Shown here: positions 1 to 6,232 of the stretch, in pieces
Layout of the letters: each line of letters opens with the position of its first letter
Position numbering within the stretch: the first letter of the stretch is position 1
Source: Enterococcus raffinosus
GTDB taxonomy: Bacteria; Bacillota; Bacilli; Lactobacillales; Enterococcaceae
Reading direction: 5' to 3'
Assembly (NCBI RefSeq): GCF_001886185.1
Contig: NZ_JXLA01000041.1
Location: forward strand, 1-32,897
DNA length: 32,897 bases
Position numbers and translations under genes: made by a program
The notes under the pieces: generated by a model
What the model was told of the DNA's origin: nothing
Database searches by the model: none
The model's input: only the letters and a program-made list of their open reading frames with translations

Positions 1-2
1 TT

Positions 3-116
3 TTGTTATTGAACTTTATCAGTGGCTCCGAAAAATCACTACTCTTTTTTATTGCAATAATTGCTCCATTATTTATAGTAACAAAAATATTTTCTCGGAT
101 AACTGTTCGATCATAA
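3..116 (+). CDS. C-terminal fragment of a membrane protein (cut by the window edge)
   Basis: An open frame runs in from the window edge and ends at TAA 114-116, giving 37 residues. It starts LLLNFISGSEKS and is then strongly hydrophobic (LLFFIAIIAPLFIVTKIF) before a short basic tail (SRITVRS). This looks like the last transmembrane helix and cytoplasmic tail of a membrane protein. No family can be named from so little, and the rest lies outside the window. The following 126 bp, up to the end of the DJ-1 remnant, show no gene and no convincing terminator. Confidence 0.4.
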   Translation: MLLNFISGSEKSLLFFIAIIAPLFIVTKIFSRITVRS

Positions 117-242
117 AGATTATCGCCGGCAGATTTTTGATACCTTCGAATGCTTATCTAGTTCGTACAGTCTTATGAATTTTCGTCTTCAAGACATTTT
201 CATATCCTCACTAACATGTTTCATCTCTAAAGAGTTTTTTTA

Positions 243-831
243 TTAGTAAGTAAAGCCCATTTTTCGTCTTACTTCTCGAGTGTTGTTTTCGTTTGTTAAT
301 TTTTCTAATAGACAAAAGGCTACATCTAAAGCTGTTTCAGGTGAAGAAGAGGTAATGATGTTTCGATCTTCTACGATCCTTTCATTATGTTTTACTTGAA
401 CACCCATTTCTCTCATTTGTTTTTGTCGCAAACTTTTTTCAAAATGATACGTAGTTCCAGAACGGTCTTTTAAAGCGCCACTTTTGGCAACCACCAGACC
501 AGCGACACAAACACAGGCAATTGGTTTGTTCTGTCGATCAAATGTTCGAATCACATTTAAAAATTCTTCACTAAAAGCATCTTCATAGAAGTTTGTTTCT
601 ACAAATCCACCAGGAATCGCCAGAGCGTCAAATTCGTCCAACTCAATTTCATTTAATTGACACATTTGAATACAGGAATAACCTCACATACACTTTAGTA
701 CTGAATGTAACCCAACTGAAATTAGTTCTGTTGAATGATCCCCTTCATAAAGATTCCAGCCAAGACATCTGTAAAGACACTTGCCTCATATGATTCAATC
801 CATCAGCTAAAAGTAACAATATTTTTTTCAT
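243..831 (-). pseudogene. DJ-1/PfpI family protein, inactivated by two frameshifts and a nonsense codon
   Basis: Read leftward, a good AGGAGG site precedes ATG 831-829, which begins MKKILLLLADG as in DJ-1/PfpI proteins. The frame then breaks. Restoring one T near 798-801 recovers ESYEASVFTDVL. Restoring one G near 758-763 recovers WNLYEGDHSTELISVGLHS. A TGA at 686-684 then stands where the family usually has Trp (LKCM-stop-GYS). The distal frame stays open from ATG 665 to 243 (140 codons) and carries the typical ALAIPGGF, the nucleophile-elbow region ACVCVAGLVVAKSG (Cys present) and IITSSSPETALDVAF. Full-length relatives have about 190 residues, so the gene is whole but dead. A shortened product from ATG 665 would lack the first strands of the fold. 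It diverges from the broken Lrp-type gene at 973. Confidence 0.85.
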
Positions 832-972
832 CTATTTCCCTCCTATTCGTTTTATTTATGATAAGGTATAGCTATTACAATCTACAGACTCGTTTTAAAG
901 CTTTTTACCCATTTACTTTATTAATTTACGAATCTAGATTATTTTACTTAATAATAGAAAGATGAAAAATGA

Positions 973-1389
973 ATGGATGAAACAGATAAAAAAATACTGA
1001 ATCTTTTAAAAGAGAATGCACGTATTCCTTATAGTGAAATTGCTCAAAAAGTGTCCCTTAGTCCTCCCGCTGTAAAAGAGCGGATTACGAAAATGGAAAA
1101 TACAGGGATAATTGATAAATACACTATCCATATTAACCATAAAAAACTAGGAAAAAGCATCATAGCCTTTATCATGTTTGAAACAATCAATTGCAAAGCC
1201 TTTTGAGAATTTTGTTCAAAACATCCTATGGTACTTAAATATTACCGTATTGCTGGATACTATAGTTATCTTGTTAAAGTTGTCGCTGAAAATATGGAAA
1301 TATTAGAAGACTTCGTTGATGAATCTATGCAATTTGGTACACCCTCTACACATATCGTATTTTCTTCTACTGTAACCGATTCAATTTAA
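973..1389 (+). pseudogene. Lrp/AsnC family regulator with an in-frame TGA
   Basis: The frame opens with MDETDKKILNLLKENARIP and an AsnC-type helix-turn-helix (YSEIAQKVSLSPPAVKERI). It enters the RAM ligand-binding domain (IDKYTIHINHKKLGKSIIAF) and meets TGA at 1204-1206. The same frame then continues without a shift (EFCSKHPMVLKYYRIAGYYSYLVKVVAE) to TAA 1387-1389, 138 codons in all, which is the usual size of the family. A single change, probably CGA to TGA, therefore explains the interruption. The 77-residue product would keep the HTH but lack most of the RAM domain, so normal oligomerisation and effector sensing are unlikely. It is divergent from the DJ-1 pseudogene and may once have controlled it. 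The ribosome site is weak. Confidence 0.85.
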
Positions 1390-1421
1390 AATAGTTGCTC
1401 AGTTTTTTCTGAGCAGCTATT
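1390..1421. terminator. Bidirectional terminator between convergent genes
   Basis: AATAGTTGCTCAG, a six-T loop and CTGAGCAGCTATT form a 13-bp stem with one T-G wobble. It lies between the end of the Lrp-type pseudogene (+) and the end of rsgA (-). T-rich sequence is present on both sides. Confidence 0.75.
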
Positions 1422-1423
1422 TG

Positions 1424-2764
1424 TTAATTCACACTAAACGGTGGATGTTTCATTGCTTTTTCTGCAATTCTAATTAATAATTTTTGATTGTCGTCTGCAG
1501 CAATGCGATTTGTTTTTAACGTACCACACCCGCGACAACGGTGAATAATTGCCCATTCACCACTTGCTTTTGGCCAAATGCTGATTGGCTCCATTTTCCC
1601 TTTGCACAATGATGCACGGTCTCCGGGACGATTGTCCACATGAATACTTACCAAACAATGCGGGCAATGATTGCGATGGTGACTTCCGGCGCTTGCTGGA
1701 TTCGTCGGCATGCCACATTCTTGGCAAACAAAGCTTTCTGTACAGGCTGTATGTTGATAATTATTTTTTAATTGTCGAGTAAATTTGCTAATATCTTTTA
1801 ACCAAACTTCTTTTTCCCGTAGATAGGCCGTTTTGTCCTTCGTATATTTCGCTTCGGTATGAAGTTTTAGATAACTCTCCCATCGCTCTGGTGAGAGTTC
1901 TTCATTGCGTAAAGCTTCCTTGATGGCACAATTTGGTTCACTTTGATGGTGGCAATCTTTGAATTTGCATTTACCAAAATAGGCTTCTACATCCGCAAAG
2001 CTTTCTTCCAAGCCTTGGCTGACATCCCACATTCCGACTTCACGCATTCCCGGTGTGTCGATGAGCTTCGTCCCATTACCCAATTGAAATAACTGGCGAT
2101 GACTGGTCGTATGACGTCCCCGACCGTCTTTTTCGCGAATTTCTTGCGTTTCCATCATTTCTTTTCCTGCTAAACGGTTAATCAATGTCGACTTGCCTAC
2201 CCCAGAGGAACCGACGAGTACAACTGTTTTCTCCGGCTGCAAATACAGATCCAGTTCTGGCAGACCTTCCCCTGTTTGTGCACTGATGGTATGGACGTCT
2301 GTTCCTATTGCGATACTCTGAGCCGCTTTTAGTTGATCTAAACAATCGCTTGCTTGATCCATTTTTGTCAGTAACACAACGGGAACTGCCCCCGATTGCC
2401 AAGCTAGTGTTAAATAGCGCTCTAAGCGTCGCAAATTAAAATCATGATTCAATGATTGCAAGATAAAAACGTAATCAAAGTTCGCAGCAATCAGTTGTTC
2501 TTTTCCCTTAAAAGAATCTAAGCGTGATAAAACGGACGTTCGAGGCAAAGTTCGCAAAATAATGCTATGATCTGCTCCTTGCCAATCAACGGCGACATAA
2601 TCACCTGCGGTTGGATAGAGTTCTTGCTGATCATCATAACGACTCCGCTTAACTCTACCCAAGCCTTTCCCTTTGTCACTTTCAATCTCAAATAAATCTT
2701 TATAAACTGCTGTGATTTGTGCGATTGTTTCAGCTGGAGGATTTCCGATATTTTTTGTCTTCAT
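1424..2764 (-). CDS. rsgA: Ribosome small-subunit-dependent GTPase A (RsgA) fused to an RNHCP domain
   Basis: RsgA is a circularly permuted GTPase that acts late in 30S subunit maturation. The protein has 446 residues, against about 300 for ordinary RsgA. An N-terminal OB-like region (about 10-80) is followed by the permuted GTPase motifs: TKMD (G4, 133-136), the P-loop GSSGVGKS (185-192) and DTPG (G3, 236-239). The RsgA zinc site follows (C266, C271, H273, C279). A helical linker leads to an extra C-terminal module (about 342-446) with paired cysteines C347/C350, C367/C370, C387 and C410/C413 and the signature RNHCPHC, then HVDNRPGDRA. That is the RNHCP domain, a probable zinc-ribbon nucleic-acid-binding module. 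The start follows AGGAGA at rather long spacing. The gene is monocistronic. Many Firmicutes carry a separate canonical rsgA, so this may be a second paralogue (inference). Confidence 0.9.
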   Translation of the reverse strand: MKTKNIGNPPAETIAQITAVYKDLFEIESDKGKGLGRVKRSRYDDQQELYPTAGDYVAVDWQGADHSIILRTLPRTSVLSRLDSFKGKEQLIAANFDYVFILQSLNHDFNLRRLERYLTLAWQSGAVPVVLLTKMDQASDCLDQLKAAQSIAIGTDVHTISAQTGEGLPELDLYLQPEKTVVLVGSSGVGKSTLINRLAGKEMMETQEIREKDGRGRHTTSHRQLFQLGNGTKLIDTPGMREVGMWDVSQGLEESFADVEAYFGKCKFKDCHHQSEPNCAIKEALRNEELSPERWESYLKLHTEAKYTKDKTAYLREKEVWLKDISKFTRQLKNNYQHTACTESFVCQECGMPTNPASAGSHHRNHCPHCLVSIHVDNRPGDRASLCKGKMEPISIWPKASGEWAIIHRCRGCGTLKTNRIAADDNQKLLIRIAEKAMKHPPFSVN

Positions 2765-3299
2765 AAAGTATTTTTTCTCCTATTGTCATATTCTTTCTTC
2801 TATTTTTCCGCAGAAAAGTGTTTATTTCCGATAGCATACACCAAGCTCCTTTTTCTTTTTTATTGAGAGATATCTGCCGCGAAAATAACTTCTTCACCTA
2901 AAAGAATATAGCGAACTCAAGGATTGAATTTCATCTTTCTGTAGATCAGAAATAGAATCCTACCTTCATCACGCGATCGCCAACTACTCCTCACAATTTG
3001 TCTATTGCTCCGGTATCCTTTAAACCACTCAGCAAAGGATTTGGACATACAAAAAAGGCGATAGTCATACTATCGCCTTGAGAATACACTCATCCCACTC
3101 ATTCGACAGATATCACTTCTACAAGCACACCAAATAAAACAGGTTTATTCGGCTATTCAGCTTATTGATTAGATACCTGTGACACTCACAAAACATACTC
3201 CATTCGTTAATAGGTGTTTGATTTATTTTCACAATCAGTATAACAAAGTGCGGAAAGTAAAAGCAACGGCTATTCCGAAATTGCTATCCATATTTACAG
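2765..3299. other. Intergenic region without a convincing gene
   Basis: These 535 bp separate rsgA from the small AhpD-like gene and contain the leftward terminator at 3055-3079. A 43-codon leftward ORF (3048-2917, beginning MSKSFAEWFKGYRSNRQ) lies just after that terminator. It has no ribosome site and no recognised relative, and may be chance or a scrap of a lost gene. No clear gene is seen between the terminator and 3299. The rsgA promoter should lie near 2790-2900, but no strong hexamers stand out. Confidence 0.45.
3055..3079 (-). terminator. Rho-independent terminator, leftward
   Basis: AAGGCGATAGT and ACTATCGCCTT form a perfect 11-bp stem with a 3-nt loop. Read leftward it is followed by six T residues. 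It lies about 220 bp beyond the end of the gene at 3300-3626, suggesting a long 3' UTR or a lost gene between them. Confidence 0.8.
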
Positions 3300-3626
3300 C
3301 TAATTAAACACAAGCTCATCCATCATTCTCAAAATTTTTCTAGCAAAAGGATACAGGACCGACCCTCCACCGATGGTTGTCAGTTTGACTACTTCCAACA
3401 CCTCAGCCCTTGTGACACCAGCCTTTTGACATTCTTCTAAATGATAAAGAATACACTCGTCGCATTTAGATAGAATTGAAATTGTTAAGCCAATCAATTC
3501 TTTTTGTCGTTTATCTAACACATTTTCTTGATAGGTCTCATTATCCAATGAACCTAACTTCTTAAAAAAATCATCCCCTTGCGCCAGTCGTTCATTGTCT
3601 CCTTTTCTTTCGCTGCTTTTTTCCAA
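3300..3626 (-). CDS. Carboxymuconolactone decarboxylase / AhpD-like small protein
   Basis: A 108-residue all-helical protein of the CMD/AhpD superfamily. The AhpD-type active-site pattern is present: KCDEC followed by ILYH (C55, C58, H62), then a helix with further family residues (GVTRAEVLEVVKLTTIGGG). Members with this CxxC-x3-H pattern act as alkylhydroperoxidase-type thiol reductants, while others are decarboxylases. The sequence supports the redox type but not a substrate. No ATG is available near the front, so TTG 3626-3624 is the likely start, with a modest AAGGGAAAAGA in front. A strong terminator (3696-3741) separates it from the VOC gene, so it needs its own promoter. Confidence 0.75.
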   Translation of the reverse strand: MEKSSERKGDNERLAQGDDFFKKLGSLDNETYQENVLDKRQKELIGLTISILSKCDECILYHLEECQKAGVTRAEVLEVVKLTTIGGGSVLYPFARKILRMMDELVFN

Positions 3627-3695
3627 TCTTTTCCCTTGCTCTTCTTTTTAGCTTTTTAATCATTCAGAGATTTTTTACTAAACGAAAGACTTCTT

Positions 3696-3741
3696 AAAAC
3701 TAGAAACAGCAGTCAAAAGAGCGACTGCTGTTTCTAGTTTT
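3696..3741 (-). terminator. Terminator after the VOC gene
   Basis: AAAACTAGAAACAGCAGTC and its exact complement form a 19-bp stem with an 8-nt loop. It overlaps the VOC stop codon (3742-3740). Leftward transcription leaves the stem through TTTTAAG. It closes the lacI-VOC unit. Confidence 0.75.
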
Positions 3742-4120
3742 AAACTGTCGTCAGTTCAATCAAATTTCCTTCTGGATCTTGAATCACTGCTTCGTAATAC
3801 CCATCGCCCGTTGTTCTAGGGCCGTTCAATAACGGAAATCCATCGGCTAAGAACTTCTCAACATACGAATCAACATCTGCTTTTGTTCCAACTGAAATCG
3901 CCATATGAGTATAACCCAAACTTTCTACCACGCGATTCGACAGATGTTGTTTCGTCGTTAACTCTAGGCGGCTCCCTGAATCAAAGCTGACGAAATATGA
4001 TTTAAAGCCCGTCTTCTTGTTATGATAAAGTTCGGTACTGCTGACATTAAAATATTTTTCATAAAACTCTCTCATTTTTTCTAAATCCTTCGTCCAAATT
4101 GCTACATGCTCGATATGCAT
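3740..4120 (-). CDS. VOC family (glyoxalase/dioxygenase fold) protein
   Basis: A 126-residue vicinal-oxygen-chelate protein with the two paired beta-alpha-beta-beta-beta units of the glyoxalase I fold. It begins MHIEHVAIWTKDLEKMREFY and ends DPEGNLIELT. The usual metal positions are filled: H5, E53 (RLEL), H72 (THMA) and E122 (IEL). It is therefore probably a metal-dependent enzyme, but the substrate cannot be read from the sequence. Glyoxalase-like, fosfomycin-resistance-like and isomerase members share this layout. It lies 41 bp downstream of the LacI-type regulator on the same strand and is probably co-transcribed with it. Confidence 0.8.
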   Translation of the reverse strand: MHIEHVAIWTKDLEKMREFYEKYFNVSSTELYHNKKTGFKSYFVSFDSGSRLELTTKQHLSNRVVESLGYTHMAISVGTKADVDSYVEKFLADGFPLLNGPRTTGDGYYEAVIQDPEGNLIELTTV

Positions 4121-4161
4121 TCTCTTATTTCCTTTCCTAAATCAAAGTTTTCTGTTGTATT

Positions 4162-5109
4162 TTATCTTCTGATAATTAATGGTTCCTTAGCTTTATGAAT
4201 CATTTCTTGCTCAGATAGAATATAATCCACCACCTCTGATCCAATGTCCTCTGCAAGAAAATCAATTGTAGTAAAATTTAATAACTGACTATATGGTAAA
4301 TTTCCCTCACCAATAATATGATAATCCTGCTTGTGAATGAAGCCTATGTCTTGGAGACCATGAATAATCCCTGCTGCTGTATCATCTGCACTCGCATAAA
4401 TCACCTCGGGAATCGTCATTTTTTTATAAGTTTCTTTTGCCCAATAATAACCGCTATCGAACCCTTCAATTCCTATAAAGAAATTTTCACCAGTTATTAC
4501 CTTACCAAAGTACTTTTGATAGCACTCTGCCTTATCTTTAGCACTAATGCTCTCAGAAAGTGCCCGTTTATTAGTGAAGACCACCTTAGAAAATCCCTTC
4601 TGAGCAAGTTCTTTAAACAATCGATTGTAAACCATAGTACGGTCTGGATAAATCATAGGAATTTTTGGATCATCAACCTTTTCAGTAGAAATAATTCGGC
4701 CTCTAGAGTTGAGCTTGTCCCAATTTTTTAAATTTTTCGCTCGAGAAACCAATACTAATCCATCAATCATTCGTTTCTCTAATAGTGAGTAATACTCCTC
4801 TTCTGCTTTTTCATCATAATAAGTCGGTAGAAGTAAAACCTGATACCCCTTTTCTCTTGCGTGAAACAGCAGGCTATTTACTAATCTATCGTAACAAGAG
4901 CTGTTATAAGGCAAGGTAACACCAAGTGTATAATTTTTGCCATTACTCAATTTTACTGCATTGCCATTAACCACATACCCTGTATCCTCAATCACGGATT
5001 GTACCTTCTTTCGGATATCTTCTGAAACGTATGGATGCTTGTTAACTACCCGGGAAACCGTTGACTTAGAGACACCTGTAATTTTTGCAATGTCGCGGAT
5101 ATTTACCAT
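4162..5109 (-). CDS. LacI family transcriptional regulator
   Basis: The 315-residue protein has the standard LacI layout. An N-terminal helix-turn-helix and hinge (MVNIRDIAKITGVSKSTVSR, about 1-60) precedes a periplasmic-binding-protein-like sensor domain (about 65-315) with YTLGVTLPYN, MIDGLVLVSR and ASADDTAAG. It should bind a sugar or sugar phosphate and act as a dimer on a palindromic operator. The start is supported by GGAGGAAGTCCCA before ATG. The perfect palindrome at 5153-5168 sits in its own promoter, so autoregulation is likely. The only other gene in the unit encodes the VOC protein, and no sugar gene adjoins it, so its inducer is unknown. The hydrogenase operon starts 526 bp away on the other strand. 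Confidence 0.9.
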   Translation of the reverse strand: MVNIRDIAKITGVSKSTVSRVVNKHPYVSEDIRKKVQSVIEDTGYVVNGNAVKLSNGKNYTLGVTLPYNSSCYDRLVNSLLFHAREKGYQVLLLPTYYDEKAEEEYYSLLEKRMIDGLVLVSRAKNLKNWDKLNSRGRIISTEKVDDPKIPMIYPDRTMVYNRLFKELAQKGFSKVVFTNKRALSESISAKDKAECYQKYFGKVITGENFFIGIEGFDSGYYWAKETYKKMTIPEVIYASADDTAAGIIHGLQDIGFIHKQDYHIIGEGNLPYSQLLNFTTIDFLAEDIGSEVVDYILSEQEMIHKAKEPLIIRR

Positions 5110-5152
5110 TGGGACTTCCTCCTAAAGACAGTTTACACTACCAATGTAACCT

Positions 5153-5173
5153 ATGGGACGCGTCCCATGTCAA
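5153..5173 (-). promoter_or_regulatory. LacI-type operator overlapping the regulator's promoter
   Basis: ATGGGACGCGTCCCAT (5153-5168) is a perfect 16-bp palindrome with the central CG typical of LacI-family operators. Leftward, TTGACA (5173-5168) overlaps its edge as a consensus -35, and TTACAT follows about 18 bp on as a possible -10. A repressor bound there would cover the -35/-10 spacer, fitting autorepression by the adjacent gene. Confidence 0.7.
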
Positions 5174-5504
5174 TAAACTATTTTATCATGGTCAGTTCAT
5201 CTTTCTCCTCTTTTTTTGCCAAAAATGAACCAGGCAGCTAGAACAATTATCAGATAAAAACAACTAAACAAATCTTTTTTAAGTTTTATTTTCTTTCTCC
5301 ATATTTTCATCAAAGAAATTAAAATAACCCTGTGTTAAATAAATCTAAAATATCCAGCCTTCTTTAGGTGCTTTTACTAATCATCGTTCACAATTTTAGA
5401 TAACAAATATTTATCTATATTAAATCTATTTAGTTCATTCACCCCTATAAAAACAATGTCTATTGATGCAACGAAGATTATTCGAGAACAGTTCTCATTC
5501 TCAT
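5174..5504. other. AT-rich intergenic region upstream of the hydrogenase operon
   Basis: No gene is seen. The stretch holds a 13-bp inverted repeat GAGAACAGTTCTC at 5484-5496, just upstream of the Rex-like site, which could bind a second regulator. The rest is AT-rich with no ORF of note. Confidence 0.5.
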
Positions 5505-5522
5505 TTGTCTGATTAATCACAA
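5505..5522 (+). promoter_or_regulatory. Rex-like operator
   Basis: TTGTCTGATTAATCACAA fits the 18-bp Rex consensus TTGTGA-N6-TCACAA: the right half is exact and the left half matches 4 of 6. Rex is the NADH/NAD+-sensing repressor that controls fermentative and hydrogenase genes in Firmicutes. The site lies 14 bp upstream of the proposed -35, an unusual but not unknown position. Confidence 0.5.
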
Positions 5523-5536
5523 AGATGCTGATATTT

Positions 5537-5564
5537 TTGATATACTTATTTTATATAGAATAAT
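5537..5564 (+). promoter_or_regulatory. Predicted promoter of the hydrogenase operon
   Basis: TTGATA (5537-5542) and AATAAT (5559-5564) are separated by 16 bp in a very AT-rich stretch. A leader of about 65 nt follows, then GGAAGGAGGAGG, then the ATG at 5636. Confidence 0.45.
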
Positions 5565-5635
5565 TTTTTCAAATAAAATTATGATGAGTAGTCAGAAAAT
5601 TTGATTTAACATTAGGAAGGAGGAGGCATAGATTT

Positions 5636-6136
5636 ATGAGTACAGAAGCAGTATTTGAATTTATTGAAACTGAAAGCCAGTATCAAGAGTTTCAAGCTTG
5701 TATCAAGGAGTTAAAAGGCCAACGAGGCGCGCAAATGCCCGCTTTACAAGAGGCACAGAGAATCTACGGCTATTTACCAATCGAAGTTTTGAAAAGGCTT
5801 TCTAGAGAACTGGAACTTCCCATGGAGGAACTATACAGTACAGCAACCTTCTACGCGCAGTTCACTTTCGTCCCTAAAGGAGAACATACGATTAGTGTTT
5901 GTATGGGAACTGCTTGCTATGTAAAAGGTGCAGGAGATATTTTAGATTCGTTTTCAACGGAACTAAATATCGAACCAGGTGAAACAACAATCGATCGTAA
6001 ATTCACCTTGGAATCATGCCGTTGTATTGGCGCCTGTGGCTTAGCACCTGTCTTAACTGTAAATGAAGAAGTTTATGGTCGCCTATCTAAGAAAAAAGCT
6101 GACAAAGTATTGTTAACATATCAAAAAAAAGAATAA
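5636..6136 (+). CDS. hydC: NAD-linked [FeFe] hydrogenase, NuoE-like subunit (HydC/HndA type)
   Basis: The 166-residue protein matches the 24-kDa NuoE family: an N-terminal helical part (MPALQEAQRIYGYLPIEVL) and a C-terminal thioredoxin-like [2Fe-2S] domain. The cluster ligands read C89-x4-C94 and C130-x3-C134 (SVCMGTAC, CRCIGACG). In trimeric hydrogenases this subunit pairs with the NuoF-like flavoprotein and is thought to take part in electron transfer from NAD(H). The length equals that of Thermotoga HydC and Desulfovibrio HndA (about 160-170). It is the first gene of the operon, behind a very strong ribosome site, and 96 bp separate it from hydB. It should be cytoplasmic, having no signal peptide or membrane segment. 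Confidence 0.92.
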   Translation: MSTEAVFEFIETESQYQEFQACIKELKGQRGAQMPALQEAQRIYGYLPIEVLKRLSRELELPMEELYSTATFYAQFTFVPKGEHTISVCMGTACYVKGAGDILDSFSTELNIEPGETTIDRKFTLESCRCIGACGLAPVLTVNEEVYGRLSKKKADKVLLTYQKKE

Positions 6137-6154
6137 CTGGTTGTTGCTCCTTTA

Positions 6155-6188
6155 CTTTTCAAAAGGTGTATAAAAATCTTTTGGAAAG
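6155..6188 (+). other. Stem-loop in the hydC-hydB gap
   Basis: CTTTTCAAAAG, a 12-nt loop and CTTTTGGAAAG form an 11-bp stem with one wobble between two genes of one operon. No T-run follows, so it is not a standard terminator. It may protect or process the transcript and adjust subunit ratios (inference). Confidence 0.4.
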
Positions 6189-6232
6189 AACGTTGTCGTT
6201 GAATAAAGCCTCAAGAGTCAGGAGTAAAAAAT

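Noticed and set aside
593-965. Plus-strand ORFs of 66 and 76 codons over the DJ-1 locus
   Set aside because: They are antisense to a recognisable broken gene, lack ribosome sites and have no family features.
973-1389. TGA read as selenocysteine or other recoding in the Lrp-type gene
   Set aside because: No SECIS-like hairpin was seen, the family has no Sec members known to me, and other nearby genes are broken with TAA, TAG and frameshifts, so plain decay fits better.
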